Of a stretch of DNA of 64,000 bases, positions 49,194 to 60,428 are shown one piece after another. The translations under genes were made by a program, and so were the position numbers. The notes under the pieces are model-generated. The model was not told where the DNA came from, did no database searches, and was given only the letters and a program-made list of their open reading frames with translations. Origin of the DNA: Caulobacter endophyticus (GTDB taxonomy: Bacteria; Pseudomonadota; Alphaproteobacteria; Caulobacterales; Caulobacteraceae); the NCBI RefSeq assembly GCF_029543245.1, contig NZ_JARQWV010000024.1, forward strand, positions 18,051-82,050, read 5' to 3'. How positions within the stretch are numbered: position 1 is the stretch's first letter; each line of letters begins with the position of its first letter.

Positions 49194-51536
49194 TTACCGC
49201 CGCTTGCCCCGCCGCACGCCCTTGGGCAGTCCGCCGCGCGGCTTGACCGCCGCCTGGCGCCGCGCGCCCAGGCGCGGGCGCGGCAGCTTCGGATCGGCCG
49301 GCAGCGGGTCGGTGAGCATCTCGAACAGCAGGCCGCCGGTCACCGGCGTGGCCTCGCGCAGGCGAACCTCGACCGACAGGCCCAGAGGCCAGCGCTTGCC
49401 GGTGCGCTCGCCGACCAGCGAGTGCAGCTTCTCGTCGTGGACGAAGAACTCCTCGCCGAGGTTGGAGATCGGCACCAGGCCGTCGGCCCCCGTCTCGTCC
49501 AGCTTGATGAACAGGCCAAAGCGGGTGACGCCGGTGATGCGGCCGCTGAAGGTCGCGCCCACCCGGTCGGCCAGGAACGAGGCGATGTAGCGGTCGGTGG
49601 CGTCGCGCTCGGCGGCCATGGCCCGGCGCTCGGCGTGGGTGATGACCTCGGCGGTGTCCTTGATCCGCGCGATGTCCTGGTCAGTCAGCCCGTCGTCGCC
49701 CAGGCCGAGCGCCCGGATCAGGCCGCGGTGCACGATCAGGTCGGCATAGCGCCGGATCGGGCTGGTGAAGTGGGCGTACTTGGCCAGGTTCAGGCCGAAG
49801 TGGCCGATGTTGTCGCTGGAATAGTGGGCCTGCATCTGGGTGCGCAGGACCACCTCGTTGATGATCGCCGCGTGCGGGCTCTCGCGGGTGTCTTCCAACA
49901 GTTGGTTGAACCGTTTGGTCTGCGGAGCCTCGCCCTTGTTCCAGCGGATCTCGAGTGTCTGCAGGAATTCGGCGAGGTTCTGCACCTTCTCCAGGCTGGG
50001 CGTGTCGTGCACGCGGTAGATCAGCGGCGAGCGCTTGGCTTCCAGGCTCTCGGCGGCCGAGACGTTGGCTTGGATCATCATCTCCTCGATCAGCTTGTGG
50101 GCCTCGAGGCTGGCGCGGCGGGTGATCGAGGCGATCTCGCCGTCCTTGGTGATGACGATGCGGCGCTCGTCGCTCTCGATGGCCAGGGGCGATCGCTGCT
50201 CGCGGCCCTTGCCCATCAGGCGGAAGGCCTCCCACAGGGGCTTCAGGATCGGGTCCAGCAGGGGCGGGGCCTTGTCCGGGTCCTGGCCGGCCGGCGGCGG
50301 GGTTCCGTCGATCGCGGCCTGGGCCTGCTCGTACGACAGCTTGGCGGCCGAACGCATCAGGCCGCGCACGAAGCGGTGGCTCTTCTTGTGGCCCGACTTG
50401 TCGAACACCATCCGCACCGCCAGCGTGGCGCGGTTCTCGCCTTCACGCAGGCTGCACAGGCCGTTCGACAGGGTCTCGGGCAGCATCGGCTCCACCCGGT
50501 CGGGGAAGTAGACGCTGTTGCCCTTGTCGCGGGCGTCGCGGTCCAGGGCCGAGCCCGGGCGCACATAGGCGGCGACGTCGGCGATGGCCACCCAGACCAC
50601 CCAGCCGCCCTTGTTGCCCTCGCTGTCGTCGGGATGGGCGTAGACGGCGTCGTCGTGGTCGCGGGCGTCCACCGGGTCGATAGTCACGAACGGCAGGTCG
50701 CGCAGGTCCTCGCGGCCCTCCAGCGTCGGCTCCTTGGCGGCTTTCGCCTCCTGCTCGGCTTCTTCGGAGAAGCCGGTCGGGATGCCGTGGCTATGGATGG
50801 CGATCAGCGAGGCGGCGCGGGGGTCTTCCTCGTTGCCGACCGTCTCCAGCACGCGGCAGGGCTTGGGGCCGTAGCGACCGGCGTGGCCGCTCTGCTGCAC
50901 GACCACCAGGTCGCCGTCCTTCAGGTCGCCGACGCCCGGTTGCGAGACGTCCAGGACGAAGCTTTCCTTGGACTTGCGGTCGACGGGCTCGACGCGGATT
51001 TCGCGGCGCTGCTTGCGCACCACGCCCAGCACCTTGTGGGCGCTCTGGCCCAGGCGCTTGATCAGGCGGGCCTCGTACTCGCCGCTCTCCAGCTTCTCGA
51101 AGCGCACCAGCAGGCGGTCACCCAGGCCCGGCGCGCCGGCGGCGGCCTCGCGGCGGTCCGGCGCGAGGCGGACCATGGCCACGTCCTCGTCGGCCTTGGT
51201 CAGCTTGACGAAGAGGTCGCCGTCGGCGTCGCGCTCGATCACGTCGGCCACGCCGACCGGGGGCAGGGCGCCGGCCTCGGCGAAGCCGCGGCGGCCGCGC
51301 TTGCCCAGCTGGCCTTGCGCTTCCATCTCGCGGATCATCTCGCGCAGGGCGCGGCGATCGGCGCCCTTCAGGCCGAAGTGACGGGCGATGTCGGCCTTGG
51401 CGGCCTCGCCGGCGTCGCGCAGGAACGCCAGCAGCGTCTCCTTGTCGGGCAGGCCCGCGGGCGGGCGAGCCTTCGAAGCCATCTTCGGGCGCGAGGTCTT
51501 GGGAGAAGCGGTCTTGGGGAGGCGAGGTTTGGCCAT
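49194..51536 (-). CDS. rnr: Ribonuclease R
   Basis: Processive 3'-5' exoribonuclease that digests structured RNA. The 780-residue protein has an N-terminal winged-helix region (LLAFLRDAGEAAKADIARHF), cold-shock domains, the RNB catalytic core (FVTIDPVDARDHDDAVYAHP, holding the magnesium-binding aspartates, with PDRVEPMLPETLSNGLCSL and FTSPIRRYADLIVHRGL), an S1 domain (GATFSGRITGVTRFGLFIKL) and a basic tail ending KGVRRGKRR. It is the last of the minus-strand set topA - membrane protein - rnr. Confidence 0.97.
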   Translation of the reverse strand: MAKPRLPKTASPKTSRPKMASKARPPAGLPDKETLLAFLRDAGEAAKADIARHFGLKGADRRALREMIREMEAQGQLGKRGRRGFAEAGALPPVGVADVIERDADGDLFVKLTKADEDVAMVRLAPDRREAAAGAPGLGDRLLVRFEKLESGEYEARLIKRLGQSAHKVLGVVRKQRREIRVEPVDRKSKESFVLDVSQPGVGDLKDGDLVVVQQSGHAGRYGPKPCRVLETVGNEEDPRAASLIAIHSHGIPTGFSEEAEQEAKAAKEPTLEGREDLRDLPFVTIDPVDARDHDDAVYAHPDDSEGNKGGWVVWVAIADVAAYVRPGSALDRDARDKGNSVYFPDRVEPMLPETLSNGLCSLREGENRATLAVRMVFDKSGHKKSHRFVRGLMRSAAKLSYEQAQAAIDGTPPPAGQDPDKAPPLLDPILKPLWEAFRLMGKGREQRSPLAIESDERRIVITKDGEIASITRRASLEAHKLIEEMMIQANVSAAESLEAKRSPLIYRVHDTPSLEKVQNLAEFLQTLEIRWNKGEAPQTKRFNQLLEDTRESPHAAIINEVVLRTQMQAHYSSDNIGHFGLNLAKYAHFTSPIRRYADLIVHRGLIRALGLGDDGLTDQDIARIKDTAEVITHAERRAMAAERDATDRYIASFLADRVGATFSGRITGVTRFGLFIKLDETGADGLVPISNLGEEFFVHDEKLHSLVGERTGKRWPLGLSVEVRLREATPVTGGLLFEMLTDPLPADPKLPRPRLGARRQAAVKPRGGLPKGVRRGKRR

Positions 51537-51581
51537 TGCTCCCCTCTAAGCCGTTTCAGGGCCGAGGGGAACGGGGCGGGC

Positions 51582-51956
51582 CTAGTAGAGGTCTTCGATC
51601 CGCTGCGGCGTCTGCTGGGCGGGCGGAACCTCGGGCTTCTTTTCAGCCGGCGGCGGGGTCGTGGGCGCGACCGGGGCCTGGACCACCGGCGGCGTCTCGG
51701 GAGCGACCTCCTCGGGCGCTTCCTCGACCGGCTTGACCGGCGGGGGAGGCGGCGGCGGGGCGACCTCGACCGGGGCCGGGGTCGCATCCTTGACCGGCAC
51801 GCCCGAGACCTCGGCCAGCGGCGCGGTCGAGACCGCGTCGGCCGGCTTGCCGGTGTCCAGCGCGCCGCGCAGGCCCAGCACGAAGCCCACGACGCTGATC
51901 GCCGACAGCAGGACCACCACCAGCGGCAGCGGCATGGGACGTTCGAGCGTGGTCAT
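51582..51956 (-). CDS. Proline-rich single-pass membrane protein
   Basis: A 124-residue protein: one N-terminal membrane helix (PLVVVLLSAISVVGFVLGL) and then about 90 residues very rich in Pro/Val/Glu/Ala (VEVAPPPPPPPVKPVEEAPE), ending RIEDLY. No family is known to me; the tail should be extended, in the periplasm if the helix is a signal anchor. It lies between topA and rnr, 32 bp after topA, in the same direction, so is likely co-transcribed. Confidence 0.75.
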   Translation of the reverse strand: MTTLERPMPLPLVVVLLSAISVVGFVLGLRGALDTGKPADAVSTAPLAEVSGVPVKDATPAPVEVAPPPPPPPVKPVEEAPEEVAPETPPVVQAPVAPTTPPPAEKKPEVPPAQQTPQRIEDLY

Positions 51957-51988
51957 GGCGATAGTCTACTCTCCCCGGTCGCCGCTCG

Positions 51989-54664
<2,676 letters not shown>

Positions 54665-54802
54665 TACGACTCTGAGCTTAGGGGAGGTGGATCGGCCTTC
54701 CGGCGAACCAGGAGGCGAGCGCCGGAAAGTGGGGGCGAGCCTATGACAATGTCAACGGCGTCGGTGCGAACCTTTGCAATTGCCCAAGTGTCGCCTGTCG
54801 AC

Positions 54803-54820
54803 CTCTCTCTTTAGAGAGAG
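54803..54820. repeat. Small palindrome CTCTCTCT-TT-AGAGAGAG
   Basis: A perfect 8-bp stem immediately after the antitoxin stop, close to the palindrome at 45741-45761, which differs by only a few bases. In the antitoxin's direction it lies 5 bp past the stop and could stop transcription before topA. Confidence 0.65.
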
Positions 54821-54824
54821 ACCG

Positions 54825-55235
54825 TCATGCGGCTTGACCGTTGATCAGTCGGCGCACGGTTTCTGGATCGGCCGCGATGGCCTTCAGCAGCGCTCGGGCG
54901 GGAGCGTCCGGCGTGGTACGCTCCTGTTCCCAGTCGCGGACAGTGGCCAGCGGAAGTTGGAAGGCTTCGGCGAACTCGACCTGGGTCATGCAGAGTTTCA
55001 TCCTGATGCCTTTGATCAGGTTCACCCGCTTGAAGCGCGCCAATTCCTCCTTGGTGAGCGGTTGGGCGTCGGGATCGGACAGGGCCGCGGCCATCCGCTC
55101 TTCCTCGGTCATCGACCGCAGGCGCGCCCAGTCCGTGTCACCCTTGGGCGGGATTGGACTTGCCGCTGAAATAACGATGCGCTTCGTCCCGGGAGGCGGT
55201 GCGGGCCGAGATGAGCCGGTAGTGGGTTTCGTCAT
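54825..55235 (-). CDS. Helix-turn-helix antitoxin-like protein, partner of BrnT
   Basis: A 136-residue protein whose middle (DTDWARLRSMTEEERMAAAL) resembles the acidic region of BrnA-type antitoxins and whose C-terminal half is an XRE-like helix-turn-helix (KGIRMKLCMTQVEFAEAFQL, LATVRDWEQERTTPDAPARA), in place of the usual ribbon-helix-helix. It should bind BrnT and its own promoter. ATG 55235 overlaps the brnT 3' end by 98 nt; another start, ATG 55112, would give 95 residues and no overlap but would lose the conserved DTDWARL stretch. No TTG or GTG is available between. Confidence 0.82.
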   Translation of the reverse strand: MTKPTTGSSRPAPPPGTKRIVISAASPIPPKGDTDWARLRSMTEEERMAAALSDPDAQPLTKEELARFKRVNLIKGIRMKLCMTQVEFAEAFQLPLATVRDWEQERTTPDAPARALLKAIAADPETVRRLINGQAA

Positions 55236-55437
55236 GGGTGATGGTCACCACGAACAACAGGTTTAGCGAACTCAGACCGATGATCCGCAGCCGTTCCTCC
55301 TCGTAGTCGAAACGGTCGTCGATCTCTTCGATACGGTGCTCGTCGAGGATCGCGAAACAGGCGTCCTCGAAGCTGACGCCGTGCTTGGCGAGATTGGTGC
55401 GCGCCTTTTCAATGTCCCACTCGAAGGTGACTTCCAT
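55138..55437 (-). CDS. brnT: BrnT family ribonuclease toxin
   Basis: A 99-residue RelE-fold toxin that cuts RNA when free of its antitoxin. The family pattern is seen from the N-terminus: FEWDIEKARTNLAKHGVSFE, ACFAILDEHRIEEIDDRF, LRIIGLSSLNLLFVVTITHD and YRLISARTASRDEAHRYF. The 3' end overlaps the antitoxin gene. The toxin comes first in the operon, the order of brnTA. The putative promoter lies in the short gap after dprA (18 bp upstream), so some transcription may come from dprA. Confidence 0.92.
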   Translation of the reverse strand: MEVTFEWDIEKARTNLAKHGVSFEDACFAILDEHRIEEIDDRFDYEEERLRIIGLSSLNLLFVVTITHDETHYRLISARTASRDEAHRYFSGKSNPAQG

Positions 55438-55455
55438 AGTACGGGTATCCAGTAC

Positions 55456-56559
55456 CTAGGGCAATCCACCCGCCACCATCCCGCCCGGCAGCAGTTCGGC
55501 CCGGTCGGCCAGGGCCAGCTCCACCAGCGCCGCCATCACCGCCGAGGTCGGGGCCTTGGTGGCCCGCACCAGTTCGTCGCGCGAGACTGGGGTGGGCGAG
55601 AGCAGGGCGGCCAGGCGTTCGCGCAGGGTGTCGTGGTCGATATCGTCTGCGGCCTCGTCCGGGTCCCAGGCCCGGTCGCGCTCGCGCATCGACGGACTGG
55701 CCGACAGCGAACGCAGCACGTCCTCGACGCCCTCGCACAGGATCGCGCCCTGGCGGATCAGGTCGTTGGGGCCTTTGGCGCGCGGGTCCAGCGGGGATCC
55801 CGGCACGGCGAACACATCGCGTCCCTGTTCGGCGGCAAGGCGGGCGGTGATCAGCGAGCCGGACTTCAGCTCCGCCTCGACCACGACGACCCCCAGCGAC
55901 AGGCCCGAGATGATGCGGTTGCGGCGGGGGAAGTCCTTGGCCTGGGCGCGGCGCAGCGGGGCGCTTTCGGAAACGACGCAGCCGTGCTCGGCGATGCGGG
56001 CGTGCAAGGACGCATGCTCGGGCGGATAGATGTCGGCGATCCCGCCGCCCAGCACGGCGATCGTGCCGGTCGACAGCGAACCCTCGTGCGCCGCGCCGTC
56101 GACGCCCCGCGCCAGGCCCGAGACCACGACGTGGCCGTGCTGGCCCAGTTCGGCCGCCAGTTGCCGGGCGAAGCGCTGGCCGGCGGCCGAGGCGATGCGG
56201 GCGCCGACGATGGCGATGCTGGCCTGGGGCAGCAGCTCGTAGTGGCCCAGCGCCCAGATCACCGGCGGCGGCGGATCCAGCGTGGCCAGGCGATGGGGAA
56301 AGTCGGGTTCGCAGGCGCAGATCAGGCGGGCGCCCAGTCTGGCGCCGTCGTCCAGTTCACGCAGGATCTCGTCGACGGGAGGCGGCCGCAGCGGGGCCGC
56401 GCGGCCCGCTCGTCGGGCCAGGTCGGGCAGGGCGATCAGCGCCCGCTCGGGCGAGCCGAAGCGCTGAAGAAGGTGCTCGAAGGCGACGGGGCCGACCGTC
56501 TCGGTGCGCGCCAGGCGAAGCCAGGCCAGTCGCTCCTGATCCGAGAGGCCCCGTGTCAT
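55456..56559 (-). CDS. dprA: DNA processing protein DprA
   Basis: Loads RecA on incoming single-stranded DNA during transformation. The 367 residues comprise a SAM-like N-terminus (LSDQERLAWLRLARTETVGP), the Rossmann-type core (IAIVGARIASAAGQRFARQL; VVSGLARGVDGAAHEGSLST; IAVLGGGIADIYPPEHASLH; FPRRNRIISGLSLGVVVVEA) and a C-terminal winged-helix domain (about residues 300-367). Its start overlaps the plsY stop (TGATG). The other natural-transformation genes are not in the window. Confidence 0.95.
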   Translation of the reverse strand: MTRGLSDQERLAWLRLARTETVGPVAFEHLLQRFGSPERALIALPDLARRAGRAAPLRPPPVDEILRELDDGARLGARLICACEPDFPHRLATLDPPPPVIWALGHYELLPQASIAIVGARIASAAGQRFARQLAAELGQHGHVVVSGLARGVDGAAHEGSLSTGTIAVLGGGIADIYPPEHASLHARIAEHGCVVSESAPLRRAQAKDFPRRNRIISGLSLGVVVVEAELKSGSLITARLAAEQGRDVFAVPGSPLDPRAKGPNDLIRQGAILCEGVEDVLRSLSASPSMRERDRAWDPDEAADDIDHDTLRERLAALLSPTPVSRDELVRATKAPTSAVMAALVELALADRAELLPGGMVAGGLP

Positions 56560-57206
56560 CAGGCTTCAGGAGGCGGCGCTTGCGCCGTCTTCTTCTTGCC
56601 GATCTTCGGCTCCTCGCCCTTGAGCAGGCGGGCGATGTTGTCCTTGTGACGGATGTAGATCAGCACGGCCATGAACAGGCACAGGCCCAGGATCGGATAG
56701 GGGCGGTCGGTGGCCAGGGCAAAGGGCGCGGCCAGGGCGGCGGCGGTCAGGGCGGCCAGCGAGCTGATGCGGAAAAGGGCGGCCATGGCCAGCCAGGTGG
56801 CCGCGGCCAGCAGGCCCACGGGCCAGGCGGCGGCCAGCAGCACGCCGTAGAAGGTAGCCACGCCCTTGCCGCCGTTGAACTTCAGCCAGACGGGGAAGAT
56901 GTGGCCGGCGAAGGCCGCGCCGCCGGCCAGGGCGACGACCAGCGGATTGCCGTGGCTCAGCAGGTGGGCCAGGCCCACGGCGACCGCGCCCTTGCCGCCG
57001 TCGCCCAGCAGGGTGATGGCCGCCAGGTCCTTGCGGCCAGAGCGCAGCACATTGGTCGCGCCGATATTGCCCGAGCCGATCTTGCGGATGTCGCCGGCGC
57101 CGCCCAGGCGCGTGGCGATCAGGCCGAACGGGATCGAGCCCAGCAGGTAGCCCCCGATCACGGCGATCGCGAGGGTCAGATAGGCGACGGGGGCGAGGCT
57201 TTCCAA
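56559..57206 (-). CDS. plsY: Glycerol-3-phosphate acyltransferase PlsY
   Basis: Membrane enzyme that moves acyl from acyl-phosphate to glycerol 3-phosphate, the first step of phospholipid synthesis. The 215-residue protein has five predicted helices and the three motifs GSIPFGLIATRL, IRKIGSGNIGATNVLRSGRK and HIFPVWLKFNGGKGVATFYG; the tail is Lys/Pro-rich (GKKKTAQAPPPEA). It stands in the conserved run pyrB-pyrC-plsY-dprA, but here a plus-strand gene separates it from pyrC. Confidence 0.96.
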   Translation of the reverse strand: MESLAPVAYLTLAIAVIGGYLLGSIPFGLIATRLGGAGDIRKIGSGNIGATNVLRSGRKDLAAITLLGDGGKGAVAVGLAHLLSHGNPLVVALAGGAAFAGHIFPVWLKFNGGKGVATFYGVLLAAAWPVGLLAAATWLAMAALFRISSLAALTAAALAAPFALATDRPYPILGLCLFMAVLIYIRHKDNIARLLKGEEPKIGKKKTAQAPPPEA

Positions 57207-57360
57207 GAAATGCTACCTTTGCGCGAGCGAAACATGGCCAAGCTTGGCCGGAGAGGCAAGCCTGTTTTCGCTTCTTATAGCCGCTTCGCGCGCCGGTTCA
57301 TGCTTCCGTTTGGGAAGTTCGGCTTGGGCGTCCGGGCGGGCCTGTTCTATTGAGCGGGTC

Positions 57361-57915
57361 ATGAAGGATCCGCGCTACGCCCGTCTGATTCCCGTCCTGG
57401 TCGCCGCCGTGCTCGGCGTCGGCGCGGCCCTGGCCCTGGCGCATTTCGTCGGCAAGCCGGCCGCCGGGGACAAGCCCGCGCCGGCCCAGGCGACCAAGGT
57501 CGCGCCGCCCAAGCCAGTGGTGAGCGCGCCGGAGCAGCCCGCCGCCTCGACCTTCCTGCTGTCGATCCAGGGCATCGCGCTTGGTCCCGACGACTATGTC
57601 GACGCCTTCGGCCTGAAGCTCTCGGGCGCCAAGGTCGTGAAGGTCTGCAAGACGCCGGCCGGCTGGTCGCTGACCTCCGCGCGCGGCGGCGCGGGCCTGG
57701 ATGGCCAGGCCTCGGTCGGCGCGGCCTTCCTCGACCGCGACCACATCGGCGACCTGCGGGGCCTGGCCCTGGTCGAGGTCGTCGGCGGCGACGCCTCCAC
57801 CGTCGCCGTGTCCGGCACGGCCCAGGTCGGCGTCTATGGCGATATGGGGCAGGCGCGCCAGATCAAGCTGAGCCACGCCCGCGTCGCCCTGGTTCCGGCC
57901 GAGGGCTGCCCGTAG
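57361..57915 (+). CDS. Exported or membrane-anchored hypothetical protein
   Basis: A 184-residue protein with an N-terminal hydrophobic helix (LIPVLVAAVLGVGAALALAH), a Pro/Ala/Lys linker (about 33-60) and a C-terminal domain of about 120 residues (ASTFLLSIQGIALGPDDYVD, VCKTPAGWSLTSARGGAGLD) with two Cys (in KVVKVCK and EGCP). I know no family. It sits alone on the plus strand inside an otherwise minus-strand cluster, its stop just 3 bp from the pyrC stop, with 154 bp to plsY for its promoter. Confidence 0.72.
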   Translation: MKDPRYARLIPVLVAAVLGVGAALALAHFVGKPAAGDKPAPAQATKVAPPKPVVSAPEQPAASTFLLSIQGIALGPDDYVDAFGLKLSGAKVVKVCKTPAGWSLTSARGGAGLDGQASVGAAFLDRDHIGDLRGLALVEVVGGDASTVAVSGTAQVGVYGDMGQARQIKLSHARVALVPAEGCP

Positions 57916-57918
57916 GCC

Positions 57919-59220
57919 TCAGCCCTCGGCGCGGTGCACGATCCGGCCGTCGACGATGGTCATCAGCACCTGGCCTTGCAGCCTGCGGCCGTCGAACGGC
58001 GAGTTCTTCGACTTCGACAGCAGCCGGGCGGCGTCGACGATGATCGGCGCGTCGAGATCGCACAAAACGAGGTCGGCCGGCGCGCCAGGCGCGATGCGGC
58101 CCGTTTGCAGGCCGAGCAAGGACGCCGGAGCCAGGGTCACCGCGCGGATCAGGTCGATCAGGGCCAGGCGCTCGTCGTGATAGAGGCCCAGCAGGGCCGG
58201 CAGCAGGGTTTCGAGACCCACGGCGCCGGGCGCGGCCTGGTCGAACGGCAGGCGCTTGTCCTCGGCCGGGGCCGGGGCGTGGGCCGAGACGACGATGTCG
58301 ATCAGCCCGTCCGCAAGCGCCTCGATCAGGGCCTGGCGATCGTCCTCGCCGCGCAGGGGCGGGGTCAGTTTGGCGAAGCTGCGGTAGTCGCCGATGTCCA
58401 GCTCGTTGAAGCACAGGTGGTTGATCGACACGCTGGCGTGGATCCGCAGGCCCTTCTTCTTGGCCCGGCCCAGGGTCTCCAGCGCCTGGGCGCTGGTCAG
58501 CTGGTCGACCAGCAGGCGCCCGCCGGTGGCTTCCAGCAGGGCGACGTCGCGCTCCAGCATGATCCGCTCGGCCATCGGCGAGATCGAAGGCAGGCCCATG
58601 CGGGCGGCGAATTCGCCGCCGGTGGCCGCCCCGCCCTTGGCCAGCCACGGGTCGAGCGGGCGGTGGGCCAGGATGGTGTCGAAACCCTTGGCGTAGGAGA
58701 GCAGGCGCTGGAACACCTTGCTGTCGGCGATCGGCTTGTCGGCGTCGGTGACGTAGACGCAGCCGGCCTCGCGCATCAGGCCGATCTCGGCCATTTCCTC
58801 GCCGCGCAGGCCCTTGGTGGCCGCGCCGGCGCAGAGGATGCGGGCGGCGTCGATGTCGCGGGCCCGGCGCAGCAGGAAGTCGACCGTGCTGGGGTCGTCG
58901 ACCGCCGGATCGGTGTCGGGCTGCACGACGAAGCTGGTCACGCCGCCGGCCGCGGCCGCGCGGGCGGCGCTGGCCAGGGTTTCCTTGGTTTCCGCGCCCG
59001 GTTCGCCGGTCTTGACCCGCAGGTCGATCAGGCCGGGCGCCAGCATGGCGCCGCCGCAGTCGACGATGCGTACGCCCTTCGAGAGCTTGCCGAACTCGCG
59101 GCCCTTGGCCACGTCGGCGATGACGCCTTCGGAGACGATGACGCCGCCGGGACCGTCATAGCCGCTCTCGGGATCCACCAGGCGGGCGTTGACGAAGGCG
59201 AGCGGCTGGGGCGCGGTCAT
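57919..59220 (-). CDS. pyrC: Dihydroorotase-like protein PyrC', probably non-catalytic
   Basis: By place and size (433 residues, next to pyrB) this is the pyrimidine-pathway dihydroorotase, and the amidohydrolase fold is clear (VIVSEGVIADVAKG; GGAMLAPGLIDLRVKTGEPG; SPFDGRRLQGQVLMTIVDGR). But the metal-binding HxH is R68-V-K70, the usual MPNTNP loop is QPDTDP, and the catalytic DHAPH is AHAPAP (313-318). This matches the PyrC' class of Pseudomonas, which does not catalyse but stabilises the aspartate carbamoyltransferase PyrB. Start ATG overlaps the pyrB stop by 4 bp. An active dihydroorotase should be elsewhere in the genome. Confidence 0.88.
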   Translation of the reverse strand: MTAPQPLAFVNARLVDPESGYDGPGGVIVSEGVIADVAKGREFGKLSKGVRIVDCGGAMLAPGLIDLRVKTGEPGAETKETLASAARAAAAGGVTSFVVQPDTDPAVDDPSTVDFLLRRARDIDAARILCAGAATKGLRGEEMAEIGLMREAGCVYVTDADKPIADSKVFQRLLSYAKGFDTILAHRPLDPWLAKGGAATGGEFAARMGLPSISPMAERIMLERDVALLEATGGRLLVDQLTSAQALETLGRAKKKGLRIHASVSINHLCFNELDIGDYRSFAKLTPPLRGEDDRQALIEALADGLIDIVVSAHAPAPAEDKRLPFDQAAPGAVGLETLLPALLGLYHDERLALIDLIRAVTLAPASLLGLQTGRIAPGAPADLVLCDLDAPIIVDAARLLSKSKNSPFDGRRLQGQVLMTIVDGRIVHRAEG

Positions 59221-60212
59221 CGGCCTTCCTCCTCGAGACGGTGGGCGAGGGCGGCGAGCACGGCCATGCGGGCGGCGACGCCCATCTCGACCTGGTCCTG
59301 GATTAGGCTGACGGCCGGATCGTCGGCGACGTCGCTGTCGATCTCGACGCCACGGTTCATCGGGCCAGGGTGCATGACCCTGGCCCCCGGCGCGGCGCGC
59401 GACAGCTTCTCGCGGTCCAGGCCGTAGAAGCGGAAGTATTCGCGGGTCGAGGGCACGAAGCCGCCCTGCATACGCTCCAGTTGCAGGCGCAGCATCATCA
59501 CCACGTCGGCGCCGGCCAGGCCCGACTTCATGTCGTGGTGCACGGTCACGCCCCAGCGCTCGGCCTGGGCCGGCATCAGGGTGGGCGGACCCACCAGGCG
59601 CACGCTGGCGCCCAGGATCTGCAACAGGGCGACGTTCGAACGCGCCACGCGGCTGTGCAGCACGTCGCCGCAGATGGCCACGGTCAGGCCCGAGACGCGG
59701 CCGAAAGCCCGCCGGATCGACAGCGCGTCGAGCAGCGCCTGGGTGGGGTGCTCGTGCTGGCCGTCGCCGGCGTTGACGACGCTGCCGCTGACCTTCTGGC
59801 TGAGCAGGGACGCAGCCCCCGACGAGGCGTGGCGCACGACCAGCAGGTCGGGCCGCATGGCGTTCAGCGTCACGGCGGTGTCGATCAGGGTCTCGCCCTT
59901 GGCCACCGACGAGGTCTTGGGGTTCATGTTGACGACGTCGGCGCCCAGCCGCTTGCCGGCCAGCTCGAACGAGCTCTGGGTGCGGGTGCTGTTCTCGAAG
60001 AACAGGTTCATCAGCGTCCGTCCCTTGAGCAGGTCGAGGGACTTGGACGTCTGCCGGTTCAACGCCACGAAGGCGTCGGCCAGGTCCAGAAGGTCGGCCG
60101 CCTGGGGGGCGTTGAGATCGCCCGCCGAAAGGAAGTGCCGCTTGGGGAACGAGAAGAGGCGCTTGCGGATCGTCTCGATCGCCGCGCTCGGGTCATGGGC
60201 TGAAGCCGTCAT
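59217..60212 (-). CDS. pyrB: Aspartate carbamoyltransferase catalytic subunit
   Basis: Forms carbamoyl-aspartate, the second step of pyrimidine synthesis. The 331-residue protein has the carbamoyl-phosphate site FFENSTRTQSSFELA (about residues 72-86), the HPTQ motif in EHPTQALLDALSI and the 230-loop RVARSNVALLQILGA region, with the C-terminal HPGPMNRGVEID block. The start at 60212 has no other genes upstream in 216 bp except repeats. Translationally coupled to the downstream dihydroorotase-like gene, with which it probably forms a complex. Confidence 0.97.
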   Translation of the reverse strand: MTASAHDPSAAIETIRKRLFSFPKRHFLSAGDLNAPQAADLLDLADAFVALNRQTSKSLDLLKGRTLMNLFFENSTRTQSSFELAGKRLGADVVNMNPKTSSVAKGETLIDTAVTLNAMRPDLLVVRHASSGAASLLSQKVSGSVVNAGDGQHEHPTQALLDALSIRRAFGRVSGLTVAICGDVLHSRVARSNVALLQILGASVRLVGPPTLMPAQAERWGVTVHHDMKSGLAGADVVMMLRLQLERMQGGFVPSTREYFRFYGLDREKLSRAAPGARVMHPGPMNRGVEIDSDVADDPAVSLIQDQVEMGVAARMAVLAALAHRLEEEGR

Positions 60213-60260
60213 GAGCCCGCGTCATAGGCGGCTTTGGGCGGGAAGGGAAGGCTCGTCTGG

Positions 60261-60425
60261 TCCCTCTCCCCATGCGGGAAAGGGTGGCCTCGCGGAGCGA
60301 GGTCGGGTGAGGGGTTGAAGGCGCTGTCCGCTGCTTGGGGCGGATCGATTGGATGAGGCTTTGAGGTCTGAGAGACCCCTCATCCGTCGGCTGCGCCGAC
60401 ACCTTCTCCCGCAAGGGGAGAAGGA
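60261..60425. repeat. Family B composite intergenic repeat
   Basis: Between ruvX and pyrB, both on the minus strand: left arm CCCTCTCCCCATGCGGGAAA then GGGTGGCCTCGCGGAGCGAG, and inverted right arm AGACCCCTCATCCGTCGGCT ending TTCTCCCGCAAGGGGAGAAGG, three bases before the ruvX stop codon. Confidence 0.85.
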
Positions 60426-60428
60426 ACC

